64,000 nt of DNA from positions 6,464,581-6,528,580 of the forward strand of contig NC_068355.1 of NCBI RefSeq assembly GCF_020536995.1, in the 5' to 3' direction. The notes below the pieces were generated by a model. It made no database searches. It was not told the origin of the DNA and saw only the letters and a program-made list of their open reading frames with translations. Source of the DNA: Dreissena polymorpha (Eukaryota; Mollusca; Bivalvia; Myida; Dreissenidae). How positions within the stretch are numbered: position 1 is the first letter of the stretch; each line of letters starts with the position of its first letter. Both the position numbers and the translations under genes were made by a program. Shown piece by piece: positions 54,585 through 64,000 of the stretch.

Positions 54585-56984
54585 AGTTAAATGAACTGTA
54601 TCCCAGTAAAAGAGACATTAAGGCGATTGTGGCCAGTTTAGATCCAGTTCAGCCTGCAGTTGCTTGAAAGCTGTTTGCTTAAGAGCGGTTTTCTTACAAT
54701 GACAAATAGTTTAATTGGATACTGATTAGACTGCCCTTTTACTGTGACCTGGCTAATTAAATTCAGAAACCTGGTAACAGTTTAACGTTAATGTTACCAA
54801 TGTGTCAGACCAGGGCCTGGATTTTGAAATCTAGGACATGCATGGTCAGAAGATGTCATTTAAGATTATACATTTTTTCAAACATATACAAATGCATACA
54901 AATATAAATAGTAAAATGCACTAAGTCAGAAGGCATTTGATTTCGGCTGGTGCCTTGGCACACCAGGTGTTTCGGTTGCAATAGTTTGATGGACTCACTA
55001 CTTGGATGTGTAGTCACATTATTTACAGTATATCAAACAGTATTTAGCATGAACCAATGATTTTTTCAAACATAACTAATTATTGATGTAAAATGCTTGA
55101 AGGAATAGTATTTAAGGTTTAAGAAGGCATTTTCTTTTTGTTTTAAAGGATATCTTTGAAAATTATATTATTTATGAATTTTTTGACAACAACGGGTAAC
55201 GCATTTTAAAAAAATGTAATTAATTTTCGACAAAAAATGGTACCATGAGTAGCATGAAACAATTTTTTTGTAATTGATGAAAAATGATTGCAAAAATAAT
55301 ATCTAGGGTCTAATAAAGCATTTTTTTATTTTATTTTATTTTAATAGGTTACTCTGAAAATTCTATTTTTCATGATTTTTTTTTTGCAATAAGGGGTTCT
55401 GAAATTTAAAAAATGTTACTGGATTTTTAGACCAAAACTGGTACTATTATAATTATATTGTTTATTCTTGAAAATGTATTTCCCCTATTCACTAAAAATA
55501 ACACTTTTGATCAGAAAATTCATATATCATGATGTTTACTTTTATTTTCAAGAAGCATAATGCCTCTTTTTAGTTGTATTCAGCCACAAGTTCTTGTCAG
55601 CCACTTAAGGGTTATATGTTGCCTTTCTTTTACTAAATGCAAAATAATTCTACGCTTTGATGACATACATAAAATATTTTATGTCTTTACAACACCGACA
55701 GGCTTATAAATTTATATATTAAGTACTTCCATACTAACAGGACCATTCTAGGCGGGCAACCTAGCAACCTTGATTTGTTCATATCTTCCTATCAATCTGT
55801 TATATGTGTTATGAATCATTTGTTCGAAGAACATTTAATGTTTGTTATGACTTTTAAATAATTCAATGTTCAATGTGATATTGTTATTGACCGATAAACC
55901 AACATACTGATTAAAAGGGAATATTTTATTAATTATTTGCATTGTATCTTACATAAGAAATATTTGCCTAAATGTTTTTCAAACTATAGAGAAATCTATA
56001 TACAATTAATAATTGACGACGTTTATAAAAAAAAAACATTTATGAAATGGAAGTTTAAAGATAAAAATAAATAATTGAGTGTCCGAGCAATGTGGATGAA
56101 TGAATATATCGGATAAAACGAACACTTGTCTACACTTGAATTATGATTTATTTTTCAATATTGTATGCACTTAAGTTTAGCCTTTATGCTTTTTTTAGCA
56201 TTTATAGACAGTGTCCCTCCCCAAAATCAAGGAATTATTACTTGTCATTCATTTATGTAATGGTATACAATAACATTGTGGTAGAATATTTGAGAAAAAC
56301 ATTAGAAACGAAACTTGTCAGTGATGAAATTGTCCATATGGTTATGGAAATTACCGATCGTCGGTTTCTGAAAAACAATACGTCACGGTTTCCAAAAATA
56401 TGATGGTTGTACCCAAAGATGTTGGTGTTAATGAACATTACTGGTTTATATTTTAATAATTTCGATTCTCATTTGATTAATATGTAATTTCAAGGCTGAT
56501 ATACTTGAAATATGCAAGCTATTCTTTCGTTTTGCATATGTCTGTCGATACATCTGTACAATCGGTAATTTCCGTAACCACTCGTTAAATTGTAGCAAAC
56601 ACAAGTTTAAATATAAAAAAATGCTTTACACTAATATTCTACCTGTTTCTTGCTTAAAACTAATGCATGAATGATTTAAAAGTAATATTGCATCGTTTTC
56701 AGCCAAGAACACTGTCTATGACCGCCAAAAAAAACATAACAAACTTTTTGATTTACGATAATTACTTTATGAATAGCTTGCATGCGGCATGACATTGAAT
56801 GTTCCGCAAAATAAATATCTCGACTTTATTTATTGGATGATTTCGGACTGTTTCATCCAATCAGAAAATAGCTTTTAAACGTAATTTAGACCCATGTTTA
56901 GCGAGATAATTAAGTACCACCTTTTATACACTGCCAAATTGTGACATTACAAGTTACCTCCCTTGTTGGCTCATTCTATTGTAT
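54585..56984. other. long gene-free stretch
   Basis: AT-rich. A loosely repeated roughly 190-bp theme at 55030-55450 (words GTACTATGA/ACCATGAG, GATGAAAAATGATTG, ATTTTTTTGCAATAAGG, TCTGAAAATTCTATTT) suggests an old tandem duplication. One 86-residue open frame at 56143-56403 has no recognised family and no splice context worth calling. Nothing else is supported. Confidence 0.35.
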
Positions 56985-58270
56985 TATTATGCCCCCCTTC
57001 GAAGAAGAGAGGGTATATTGTTTTGCACATGTCGGTCCGTATGTCCGTCCATCAGATGGTTTCCGGATGATAACTCAAGAATGCTGGATGCCACGTTTAT
57101 ATTCCAATCTTCATAAAATTTGGCCAGAATATAAGTCTCAATGATATCTTGGATCAGTTCGAAAATAGTTACAATTGGTTGAAAAACATGGCTGCCAGGG
57201 GGTGGGGCAATTTTCCTTATATTGCTATAGTAAAACATTGTTAACACCCGAGAGGTCACATTTATTTTCCGATCTTCAAGAATTTTGGTCACAATATTTG
57301 TCCCAATAATATCTTGTTATCTCAGGTGAACGCCTTTGTGCCTTTCAGGCCCTCTTGTTTGTTCATCTTACCATTTGAAGAAAAGATATCATTGCACAGA
57401 TGTCTTTTACTTTTAGAATGTGTTATGCTGCATTTCTTATGTGGCTTGTTCGGGGTATATTGTTTAGCACATGTCACTCAGTCCGTCAGTTGGTCCGTCC
57501 ACCAGATGGTTTCCGGATGATAACTCAAGAACGCTTAGGCCTAGGATCATGAAACTTCATAGGTACATTGATCATGACTGGCAGATGAACCCTATTGATG
57601 TTCAGGTCACTAGATAAAAGGGTAAGGTCACAGTGACTATAATGCTTAGGCCTAGGATCATGAAACTACATAGGTACATTGATCATGACTGGCATATGAC
57701 CCCTATTGATGTTCAGGTCATTAGGTCAAAGGTCAAGGTAACAGTGAGTCAAAACAGTTTAATGATTTCCGGATGATGACTCAAGAATGCTTACGTCTAG
57801 GATCATGAAACTTCAAAGGTACATTGATCATGCCATGCAGATTACCCCTATTGATGTTTAGGTCACTAGGTCAAAGGTGAAGGTCAAAGTGACTCAAAAC
57901 AGTAAAATAGTATCCGGATGATAACTACAAATGCTTACGCCTAGGACTATTAAACTGCATAGGTACATTGATCATGACTGGTATATAACCCTTATTGATT
58001 TTCAGGTCACTTGGTCAAAGGTCAAGGTCACGGTGATGCATAACAGTAAAAAGGTTTCCTGATGATAACTCTAGAATAGTAAGGCCTAGGATCATGAAAC
58101 TTCATAGATAAATTGATCATGACTGTCAGATGATCCCTATTGATTTTCAGGTCACTAGGTGAAAGGTCAAGGTCACAGTGACAAAAAATATATTCACACA
58201 ATGGCTACCACTACAACTGACAGCCCATATGGGGGGCATGCATGTTTTACAAACAGCTCTTGTTTGTCTT
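56985..58270 (+). repeat. dispersed repeat family A, long copy with related fragment
   Basis: Opens TATGCCCCCCTTCGAAGAAG and TTTTGCACATGTCGGTCCGT. From 57500 to 58175 it has five to six 130-bp units with CCTAGGATCATGAAACTTCA, TAGGTACATTGATCATGACT, CCCTATTGATGTTCAGGTCA and CAAGGTCACAGTGA. It ends GGCATGCATGTTTTACAAAC AGCTCTTGTTTG. Opposite in orientation to 4350-4925. An interruption at 57180-57420 looks like a fragment of another repeat (ends CAGGCCCTCTTG). Confidence 0.8.
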
Positions 58271-58279
58271 ATGTTGGTA

Positions 58280-58710
58280 AATGTTCATCTCGTCAATTTT
58301 AGGTTAAGTTTGAAAGTAGGTCATATGTGTTTTAAACTAGGTCAACAAACCAAATCACAGAAAAGGTAAGTGAACACTCCAGAGGTCACATTTTTTTCCA
58401 GATCTTCATGAAAATTAGACAGAATGTTATCTCGATGAAATAAAGTTTCAGTTTGAAAGTTGGTAGTTTGTCAAAAACTAGGTCATTAGTTCAAAATATA
58501 GAAAACTTCCTTTACCTTTCTACAGGTCACATTATCTTCCTGATTTTCATGAAAATTGCTTACAATGTCCATCTTAATCAAATCAAAAGCTGAATTTTCA
58601 AGTTGGTCATGTGCAGGCTAAATCTAGGTTACAACTTAGTCAAATCATACACAAGATTTTGACACTATAGAAGGAGTTTTGGGTGAGCGATACAGGGCTA
58701 TCTTGTTTTA
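58280..58710 (+). repeat. diverged relative of the 145-bp repeat family
   Basis: Two to three degraded units with GAGGTCACATTTTTTTCCAG, ATCTTCATGAAAATTAGACA and CAAAAACTAGGTCATTAG. It ends GGTGAGCGATACAGGGCTAT CTTG, matching the terminus of the array at 38008-39670. Confidence 0.65.
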
Positions 58711-60425
58711 TAACAGCCTGTAGTAAGAAAGGGAAGGTATTGTATTTGTTTCAAAAGTAACATTTTATTGTTATTGGAAGTAAAATTGGATAAATGATAA
58801 GCAATAAAAATTACACAATTGCGGTGATGTAACTTAAATGGATGCTTATTTATTTTATGCTTTCCGGTGATTTATACAGACATATCAGTGAAATAAACTG
58901 GTATTTCACTGTTTAAACAGTGAAAAATAACAGTGAAAATGTCGATATTTTTCGCTGTTTTTCTGGGAAAATCGATATTCCGCCGAATCCAACAAATATC
59001 CTCTATATATCCATCCTCTTCAAAAGCATCGTCAAACCAGTACTTTCAGTGCTTTGATTTTAAATAGTTTTATCAGTTACTAGGTCAGAAGCGAGGTTCA
59101 TCTGCATTACTTAAAGAGAAATAAAACCCAGCATGAAGCATAATTCATGCTGTGTTTTATTACTCTGATAGTAATGCACTTAATTGACATCATACATGTT
59201 ATTTGAAGGTGACATGTGATATATTATCTTATTAACGGTATCTACACATTTGCACTCATGTGGTGTCACCAATAAACGCTTTTAATCCACACTAGGAGCT
59301 CGAATGCCTAGATCTCATTTTTTAAACGAGTTTTGTTTATTTTGTTCGGATTAAAAAACGGAAATGAAATATGGCAAAATCGGTGTAAAAAGGGTTAATG
59401 CAACCCTGACATTTGGTATCCAGAAAGATAAGTTAGATGAATTAAATTTATACCATTTCCAACGCGGCAATGCGGTCTTGACAAGAGCGAGTGGAAGCTT
59501 CAAGATTTACCGAGATCCCCTTTATAGAACATTAATTTATTTCACAAACTTGAAATGTCATATAAGCAATAACTAAGCATTATTAAGTATGCATTATGTC
59601 ACGTGTGCATGTAAAATAATTGAGAATGTTGGTACCCAATTCGTGTAACTTTACGAAATCCCGTTAAAAATCGCATGAGTCAGAAACAAGTGAAAACCAT
59701 TTTGTTATTATTTTAATAAAGACGTATCGATAAATGCTATTGTAAAAGAGTTATTATTACTGATATTAGTTAACCAATAAATGCGGTAACTTCGGGGAAG
59801 TCGGTAGATCTACCTGCGCGAGCGTCTGATATTGGTAGCCTTATTAATTTATAATAGCCTGACCGTATTCCATTTCGTACAACGCTTATTTTATATCAGA
59901 CAATGTCCAAACTTACTGTGTTGTTTTTGCGCTTTAAATTATAGTGATTGATAAATGTCCCATAAGCAATGTTTAATATGATTAATATCACTTTTATACG
60001 CAATAACATGTGGGATTGAGGTAACCACCCGGCGTCAGAAAGCGCGTAAAACTTCACCGAATTCCCGGTTATAAAGCGCTATTTCGTGTCAAATACACGG
60101 GTAGGGGGGAATGTTTCGGTAATAATTTTGTTAATAACACGGGTAAATACCGGTGAAGTGTTAATTTATTGCAAATACCACCATAACACGTAATAACGGG
60201 TTCGATTTCGGTAAGCGCGCAAGCGTTTGAGAGCGTGTTTAATGTACCGATTTACCCGTTATAAATAGCTGATGTTCTCTTTAATCGTATATTTTTTGCA
60301 TTTGCAGAATAACTAAATGGCATCAACCCCTTTACAGGTGTAATATGGTGTTAAACAAGTCCATAAAATCATCCGGAATATCGCGTAAATCAATATGCAG
60401 TCTATAGGCGAAGAAGCCATTTTGG
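58711..60425. other. gene-free stretch with small palindromes
   Basis: Contains a cluster of TTTCACTG / CAGTGAAA inverted words (58880-58960) and a hairpin at 59121-59164 (AATAAAACCCAGCATGAA / TTCATGCTGTGTTTTATT). At 59340-60250 there are repeated short phrases built on CGGTAA, ACCGGT and GGGTTAA. No exon supported. Confidence 0.4.
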
Positions 60426-60429
60426 TGTT

Positions 60430-60515
60430 AGCTTGTCTAGGTTTTCTTCCCGCTGAGCCACGTGATTAAGTGGGCGGAGCGATCACCGATAAGGCGTCAT
60501 GTCAATTGAACTCAT
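60430..60515. repeat. inverted repeat, right member of a 7.7 kb pair
   Basis: TAGCTTGTCTAGGTTTTC, AAGTGGGCGGAGCGATCACC and GATAAGGCGTCATGTCAATT are the reverse complement of words at 52785-52925. Confidence 0.6.
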
Positions 60516-60725
60516 TGAGTATTGACAGAATCATGTTTATCATTCTATGAACTGTGTTTAAAAAAGGGAGATCGACTTTTTTATTGAATGCTTTTTTGAA
60601 GTCGTTCTTAATGATACGTATAAAAGCGAAGTGAATTTACAAACACGACGTTCTCAGGTGCAAGAAAATAGCTATTGGGTTATACACGTAAGTGAGCTGG
60701 AAACAGGTTAAATGTACATGCTATA

Positions 60726-60917
60726 TGAGCCTACTTGTTCTGAGAAAAATGGGCTTAATGCTTGTGCGTAAAGTGTCATTCTAGATAAGCCTGTGTAATA
60801 CGCACAGGCTAATTAGGGACGACACTTTTCGCCTAAACTTGCGGACTTCACAGGCTAATCTGAAACGACACTTTACACACATGCATTAAGCCCAGTTTTC
60901 TCAGAACGCGGCTTATA
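60726..60917. mobile_element. palindromic foldback element, internally deleted copy
   Basis: Inverted ends ATATGAGCC...GTTCTGAGAAAAATGGGCTT and AAGCCCAGTTTTCTCAGAAC. Arms carry GTGCGTAAAGTGTCATTCTA and ACGACACTTTACACACATGC. The central unique region is nearly gone. Confidence 0.85.
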
Positions 60918-60989
60918 TACAAACGGCTTTCGTTATTGAGTAGTATGTCTTTCGCGACTAAAATGTAATCGATTCAGACTAATTTCAAA

Positions 60990-61145
60990 TGACATTGTTC
61001 CTTTAAATGAAGGCTCGTATTAGCAAAAATCCAATTTAGGCGGAAAGTGTCGTGCCTGATTAGCCTGTGCGGACTGCACAGGCTAATCTGGGAAGACACT
61101 TTATGCACATGCATTATGCCCAGTTTTCTAAGAACGCGACACATA
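60990..61145. mobile_element. foldback element, right-half copy
   Basis: Only the right arm is complete: GGCGGAAAGTGTCGTGCCTG, ATTAGCCTGTGCGGACTGCA CAGGCTAATC and CATGCATTATGCCCAGTTTT CTAAGAACGCGAC. The left arm is reduced to a GGCTCGTATTAG-like trace. Confidence 0.75.
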
Positions 61146-61845
61146 ATAAAGGCAGGATATTCAATAATATACGCTGGACCTTATACCAACTAAACTTCCC
61201 ATGGTCGAAATATCAAATATATATACTATATAGGAATATAAAAAATGGCGATACGATTGTCTGACTTTTTTAAATAAGAGTAATATAAACGCAGTTTTTC
61301 TCTAATAAGACAACAGTACATACAAACATAAAGAGTCAGGACATAAAGCCATTTCTGCAACTGATATGGTTATGTGTGAGTACAGGCGCATACAATCCGG
61401 ACAGTAAAGGAAAACAATCATTGAGTGCTTTGAAGTAAAAAATGAATGTGTTTGTGATGGTAACTGTATCACTTACATACGATTATATTTTAAATTACAC
61501 ATTTTCCCCTCAATGATACCTTTTGATGGATGGGGAAACCACATTTACATGTATTAAATATACTTCAAAATATATACAATTTATCAAAAAGACACTTAAT
61601 GCATTTAACATTTCACTTTTTTCTGGAAGTTTGAAAGGGAAACGTCGTATCATAAAACGCAATCATAACAATGTCCCAAAGCCAGCTAGTAGTATTTAAA
61701 TTGTTATCTTTTACACTTTAAATACTCATACGTGTTTAAAATATTGCATTATACTAATCTCTGACACTAAAATAATAACAGTAATGCGATTTATTTCGAA
61801 TCGTGTTAAGAGAATACCATCCGGAGATTGTTTCTTTTTACTCCA
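61146..61845. other. no gene recognised
   Basis: AT-rich; nothing supported. Confidence 0.3.
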
Positions 61846-61849
61846 ATTG

Positions 61850-62002
61850 AAATGCCCCGGCGAGTAATGCCCCGGCGAGCAATGCCCCGGCGAGTAATGC
61901 CCCGGCGAGTAATGCCCCGGCGAGTAATGCCCCGGCGAGTAATGCCCGGCGAGTGTATCGCCCCGGCGAGTAATGCCCCGGCGAGTAATGCCCCGGCGAG
62001 TG
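61850..62002. repeat. 15-bp minisatellite, about ten copies
   Basis: Units of ATGCCCCGGCGAGTA, strongly GC-rich in an AT-rich background, with two TGTATC variants. Minus-strand (RRGIT)n or AGALL and plus-strand MPRRV frames are artefacts of the unit being a multiple of 3. Confidence 0.95.
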
Positions 62003-62794
62003 TATCTGAACAGAACAAAATCAAACACCGCCTGATGATTAACGAAAAATTTATTTATAAAATAGCCCGGATTAATGTAGTTTTCGTTAATCAAAAGATC
62101 GCTGGAATAGATGAAGTATCTTACGCATTGTATTTTAAAAAGAACTTATTGTACGTGTTGAAAGTATCAGGACTATTTCCTGCATCCACCACGACAATCG
62201 CAAAAAGTGCACAAAGTGGAACATTAGTTTGTAAAAGGCAGCTGCAACATTTGCAAGATTTATTCATCTCCACCAATCAAAAGAAGTGCACATGACTCAA
62301 TGTACATCCCAAACAATAATCGGTAATAGTTAACGATTCGGGTTTAACCGCGAGCGGGATACGCACCCCTACTGCCATTTTTATTTTTATGTCTTTTCTT
62401 TTTTAATGACAGGGGGACGTATGAGGACCCATGGCTCAAGACCGGTGTCTAGGTGCCTTAATCACCTCCCATAACCTCTCTAAGACCCATCTGGGTCTAT
62501 GCTGGTTGCAAATGCCTTTTTTTCTAGACGATAGGCATCAATGGATTAATGTCTGGAACCAATGACCCTTTTAATCTAAAGTAAACCGTCTGCTCATATA
62601 AAACTCACTAAAACACATAAAACATAATATTAAACTTGAAACAAACAGACCATAAATGAACAAGGAACAAAATTGTCACAAAACCAGGTTTTCAATATAT
62701 AAAAAATTGATATAGGGAGACAACTACAACTCAAAAGGTGCATTGCCACTGATTGTTCATCACAGTAACAAAAATCAATTGTTTCAAAATCAAT
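62003..62794. other. no gene firmly supported
   Basis: A plus-strand frame continues from the minisatellite to 62295 and its tail (GTLVCKRQLQHLQDLF) looks mildly protein-like, but no family or start is recognised. The segment at 62380-62580 has CATAACCTCTCTAAGACCCA and a TCTAGACGATAGGCATCAAT GG phrase reminiscent of the MITE at 39839-40018. Confidence 0.3.
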
Positions 62795-63125
62795 CTATTT
62801 TTAGTCGTGGCGACCTTGACCTTGGAGATATCAACGTAATTCTTTCGCGCGACACACCGTCCAATGATGTTGAACAAATGTACCAAATGATTTTAAAATC
62901 TGACAATAAATGACATAGTTTTGGCCCAGACAAGCTCATTTATGGCCATTTTTGACATTTGAACTCAAAGTGTGACCTTGACCTTGGAGATATCGACGTA
63001 ATTCTTTCGCGCGACACACCGTCCAAAGATGGTGAACAAAGGTGCCAAATGATTTTAAAATCTAACGATGAACGACATAGTTATGGCCCGGACAAGCTTG
63101 TTCCGCCCGCCCGCCAGCCCGCCAG
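62795..63125 (+). repeat. dispersed repeat, two tandem units of about 180 bp
   Basis: Both units have GACCTTGACCTTGGAGATAT, CGACGTAATTCTTTCGCGCG, ACACACCGTCC, CAAATGATTTTAAAATCT and GACATAGTTATGGCCCGGAC AAGC. The second ends in a CCGCCCGCCCGCCAGC run. The plus-strand frame through it is a by-product. Confidence 0.85.
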
Positions 63126-63500
63126 CACACCCGCATTCGCCAATCTAATAACCAGTTTTTTCCTACGGAAAACCTGGTTAATAAAACGATTTCAACTACG
63201 CCAACGCTCTACCCTGCTTGCCTGTCGAATGACCAAACCTACAAACCTGTGCACGAGGAAATATAAGTTCCGCACCATTGAACACGCACCACCTTCAAAA
63301 CCGGTATAACCAGTTTATTCAATCACGAGAATCAATACATCCATGTTTTATATTCCATTAAATTTATGACAAACATAAATTATCTATCATCTAACAAAAA
63401 CTAACACGTTTGTTTAGGTGTCATGACAAGCAGGGTATTTACCGACTGAAAAAGAACGGGGCTAATTATAATGTATAGTTAACAATTTACAACATCAATT
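63126..63500. other. no gene recognised
   Basis: AT-rich after 63310. No exon supported; the partner exons of the minus-strand gene below may lie here or beyond but were not found. Confidence 0.3.
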
Positions 63501-63512
63501 ACCATATATATT

Positions 63513-63811
63513 TACATACCCATGTGAGAAGAAACAATCTTTTGTGGTTCATCCGAGTCTCTCACGTATCGATCCTTAGCATTATTAGTTTTCCACTGTC
63601 CATGTTTTGTATAATCTATCAGACACATCGCTTTTTGCAGCTGCAATTGCTGCCCCTTATCGAAATGAATGCAAACCGTAAACATTAGGATTAGGCAAAT
63701 GTAACAAAGTTTGTGGTGTAAATTGTATTGTGCTCTATTGTTACTCATCTGCTTTGAGCCAACTAAAATGTCTTTATTCATTTTCGTACAATGATGTATG
63801 TTTCTAAGCAA
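63513..63811 (-). CDS. candidate first coding exon of a type II membrane protein
   Basis: An open frame on the minus strand with ATGs at 63811, 63781 (MNKDILVGSKQM) and 63748. It ends at a strong donor, CACATGG|gtatgtaaa, near 63521. It shows a short basic N-terminus, one hydrophobic segment (LCYICLILMFTVCI) with a short cytosolic side, then a lumenal start (DKGQQLQLQKAMCLIDYTKHGQW). This topology is typical of Golgi glycosyl- or sulfotransferases and NXPE/PC-esterase-like proteins, but no catalytic domain is within reach. No downstream exon was identified, so the call rests on topology and the donor site only. Confidence 0.4.
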
Positions 63812-63902
63812 AAAATCTATTGAAGTATCTAACGGGAATAGTTGCTACCAAGATATTTTTTCAAGCAGAAGACAAGTCTCAAATCCTAATAAGTTTTACA
63901 AA

Positions 63903-64000
63903 TTGTCACCAGTTCGCCCTTGCACATGTCACCAGTTCGCCCTTGCACATGTCAACCGTTCGCCCTTGCACATGTCACCAGTTCGCCCTAGCACATGTCA
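63903..64000. repeat. 23-bp minisatellite at the right edge
   Basis: Four copies of GTCACCAGTTCGCCCTTGCACAT-type units (phrases CAGTTCGCCCTTGC and ACATGTCA). The array runs out of the window. Confidence 0.9.

Noticed and set aside
61726-62094. Repeat protein with (RRGIT)n
   Set aside because: Artefact of the 15-bp minisatellite.
1-64000. CRISPR array, rRNA genes, or LTR-type and capsid-bearing elements
   Set aside because: None seen: the tandem arrays lack unique spacers, there are no rRNA-like blocks, and no paired LTRs or gag/integrase text was recognised.

Overview
The window looks like nuclear DNA of a bivalve mollusc. It is AT-rich and gene-poor, with long introns bounded by GT/AG sites and several families of 130-165 bp tandem-dispersed repeats of the kind widespread in bivalves. 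A palindromic foldback element built around a TTAGCCTGTGC / GCACAGGCTAA hairpin occurs at least six times. My recollection of that element points to a dreissenid or related heterodont, but this is an inference and not a database result.

Layout. 0-7.8 kb: tandem repeats, dispersed repeats and a tentative four-exon minus-strand transcription unit starting at about 7713. 10.2-14.7 kb (minus strand): an intron-rich gene for a DDE transposase-like protein with a C-terminal SWIM zinc finger. Its upstream side abuts a 3.2 kb array of about 56 copies of a 57-bp unit (14.67-17.87 kb). 18.7-21.9 kb: two non-autonomous inverted-repeat elements and low-complexity DNA. 22.8-37.2 kb (plus strand): a complete five-exon coding model for SMYD4, a TPR/MYND/SET lysine methyltransferase-like protein of 668 codons. 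Its 9.5 kb third intron carries a decayed 5.6 kb Harbinger-type transposon, a TA-flanked 975-bp inverted-repeat element and a 160-bp tandem array; the next intron holds a nested insertion. 38.0-39.7 kb: a 145-bp tandem array. 42-43 kb: two inverted copies of a TIR element with an embedded tRNA-like module. 43.4-44.7 kb: a 12-bp minisatellite. 45.4-48.0 kb (plus strand): two tandem single-exon-coding genes for secreted astacin-like + MAM proteins that have both lost the zinc-binding histidines. 48.3-51.7 kb: two LINE fragments. 52-64 kb: dispersed repeats, foldback elements, two more minisatellites and a candidate first exon of a type II membrane protein (minus, about 63.5-63.8 kb).

The strongest biology is the pair of catalytically dead astacin-MAM paralogues, only 88 bp apart from stop codon to start codon, with each coding exon preceded by its own splice acceptor. 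Next come the intron-rich transposase-SWIM gene with all three acidic residues apparently present, and a non-autonomous TIR element family that carries a Pol III tRNA-like module. I saw no CRISPR array, rRNA gene, LTR retroelement or convincing functional tRNA gene.
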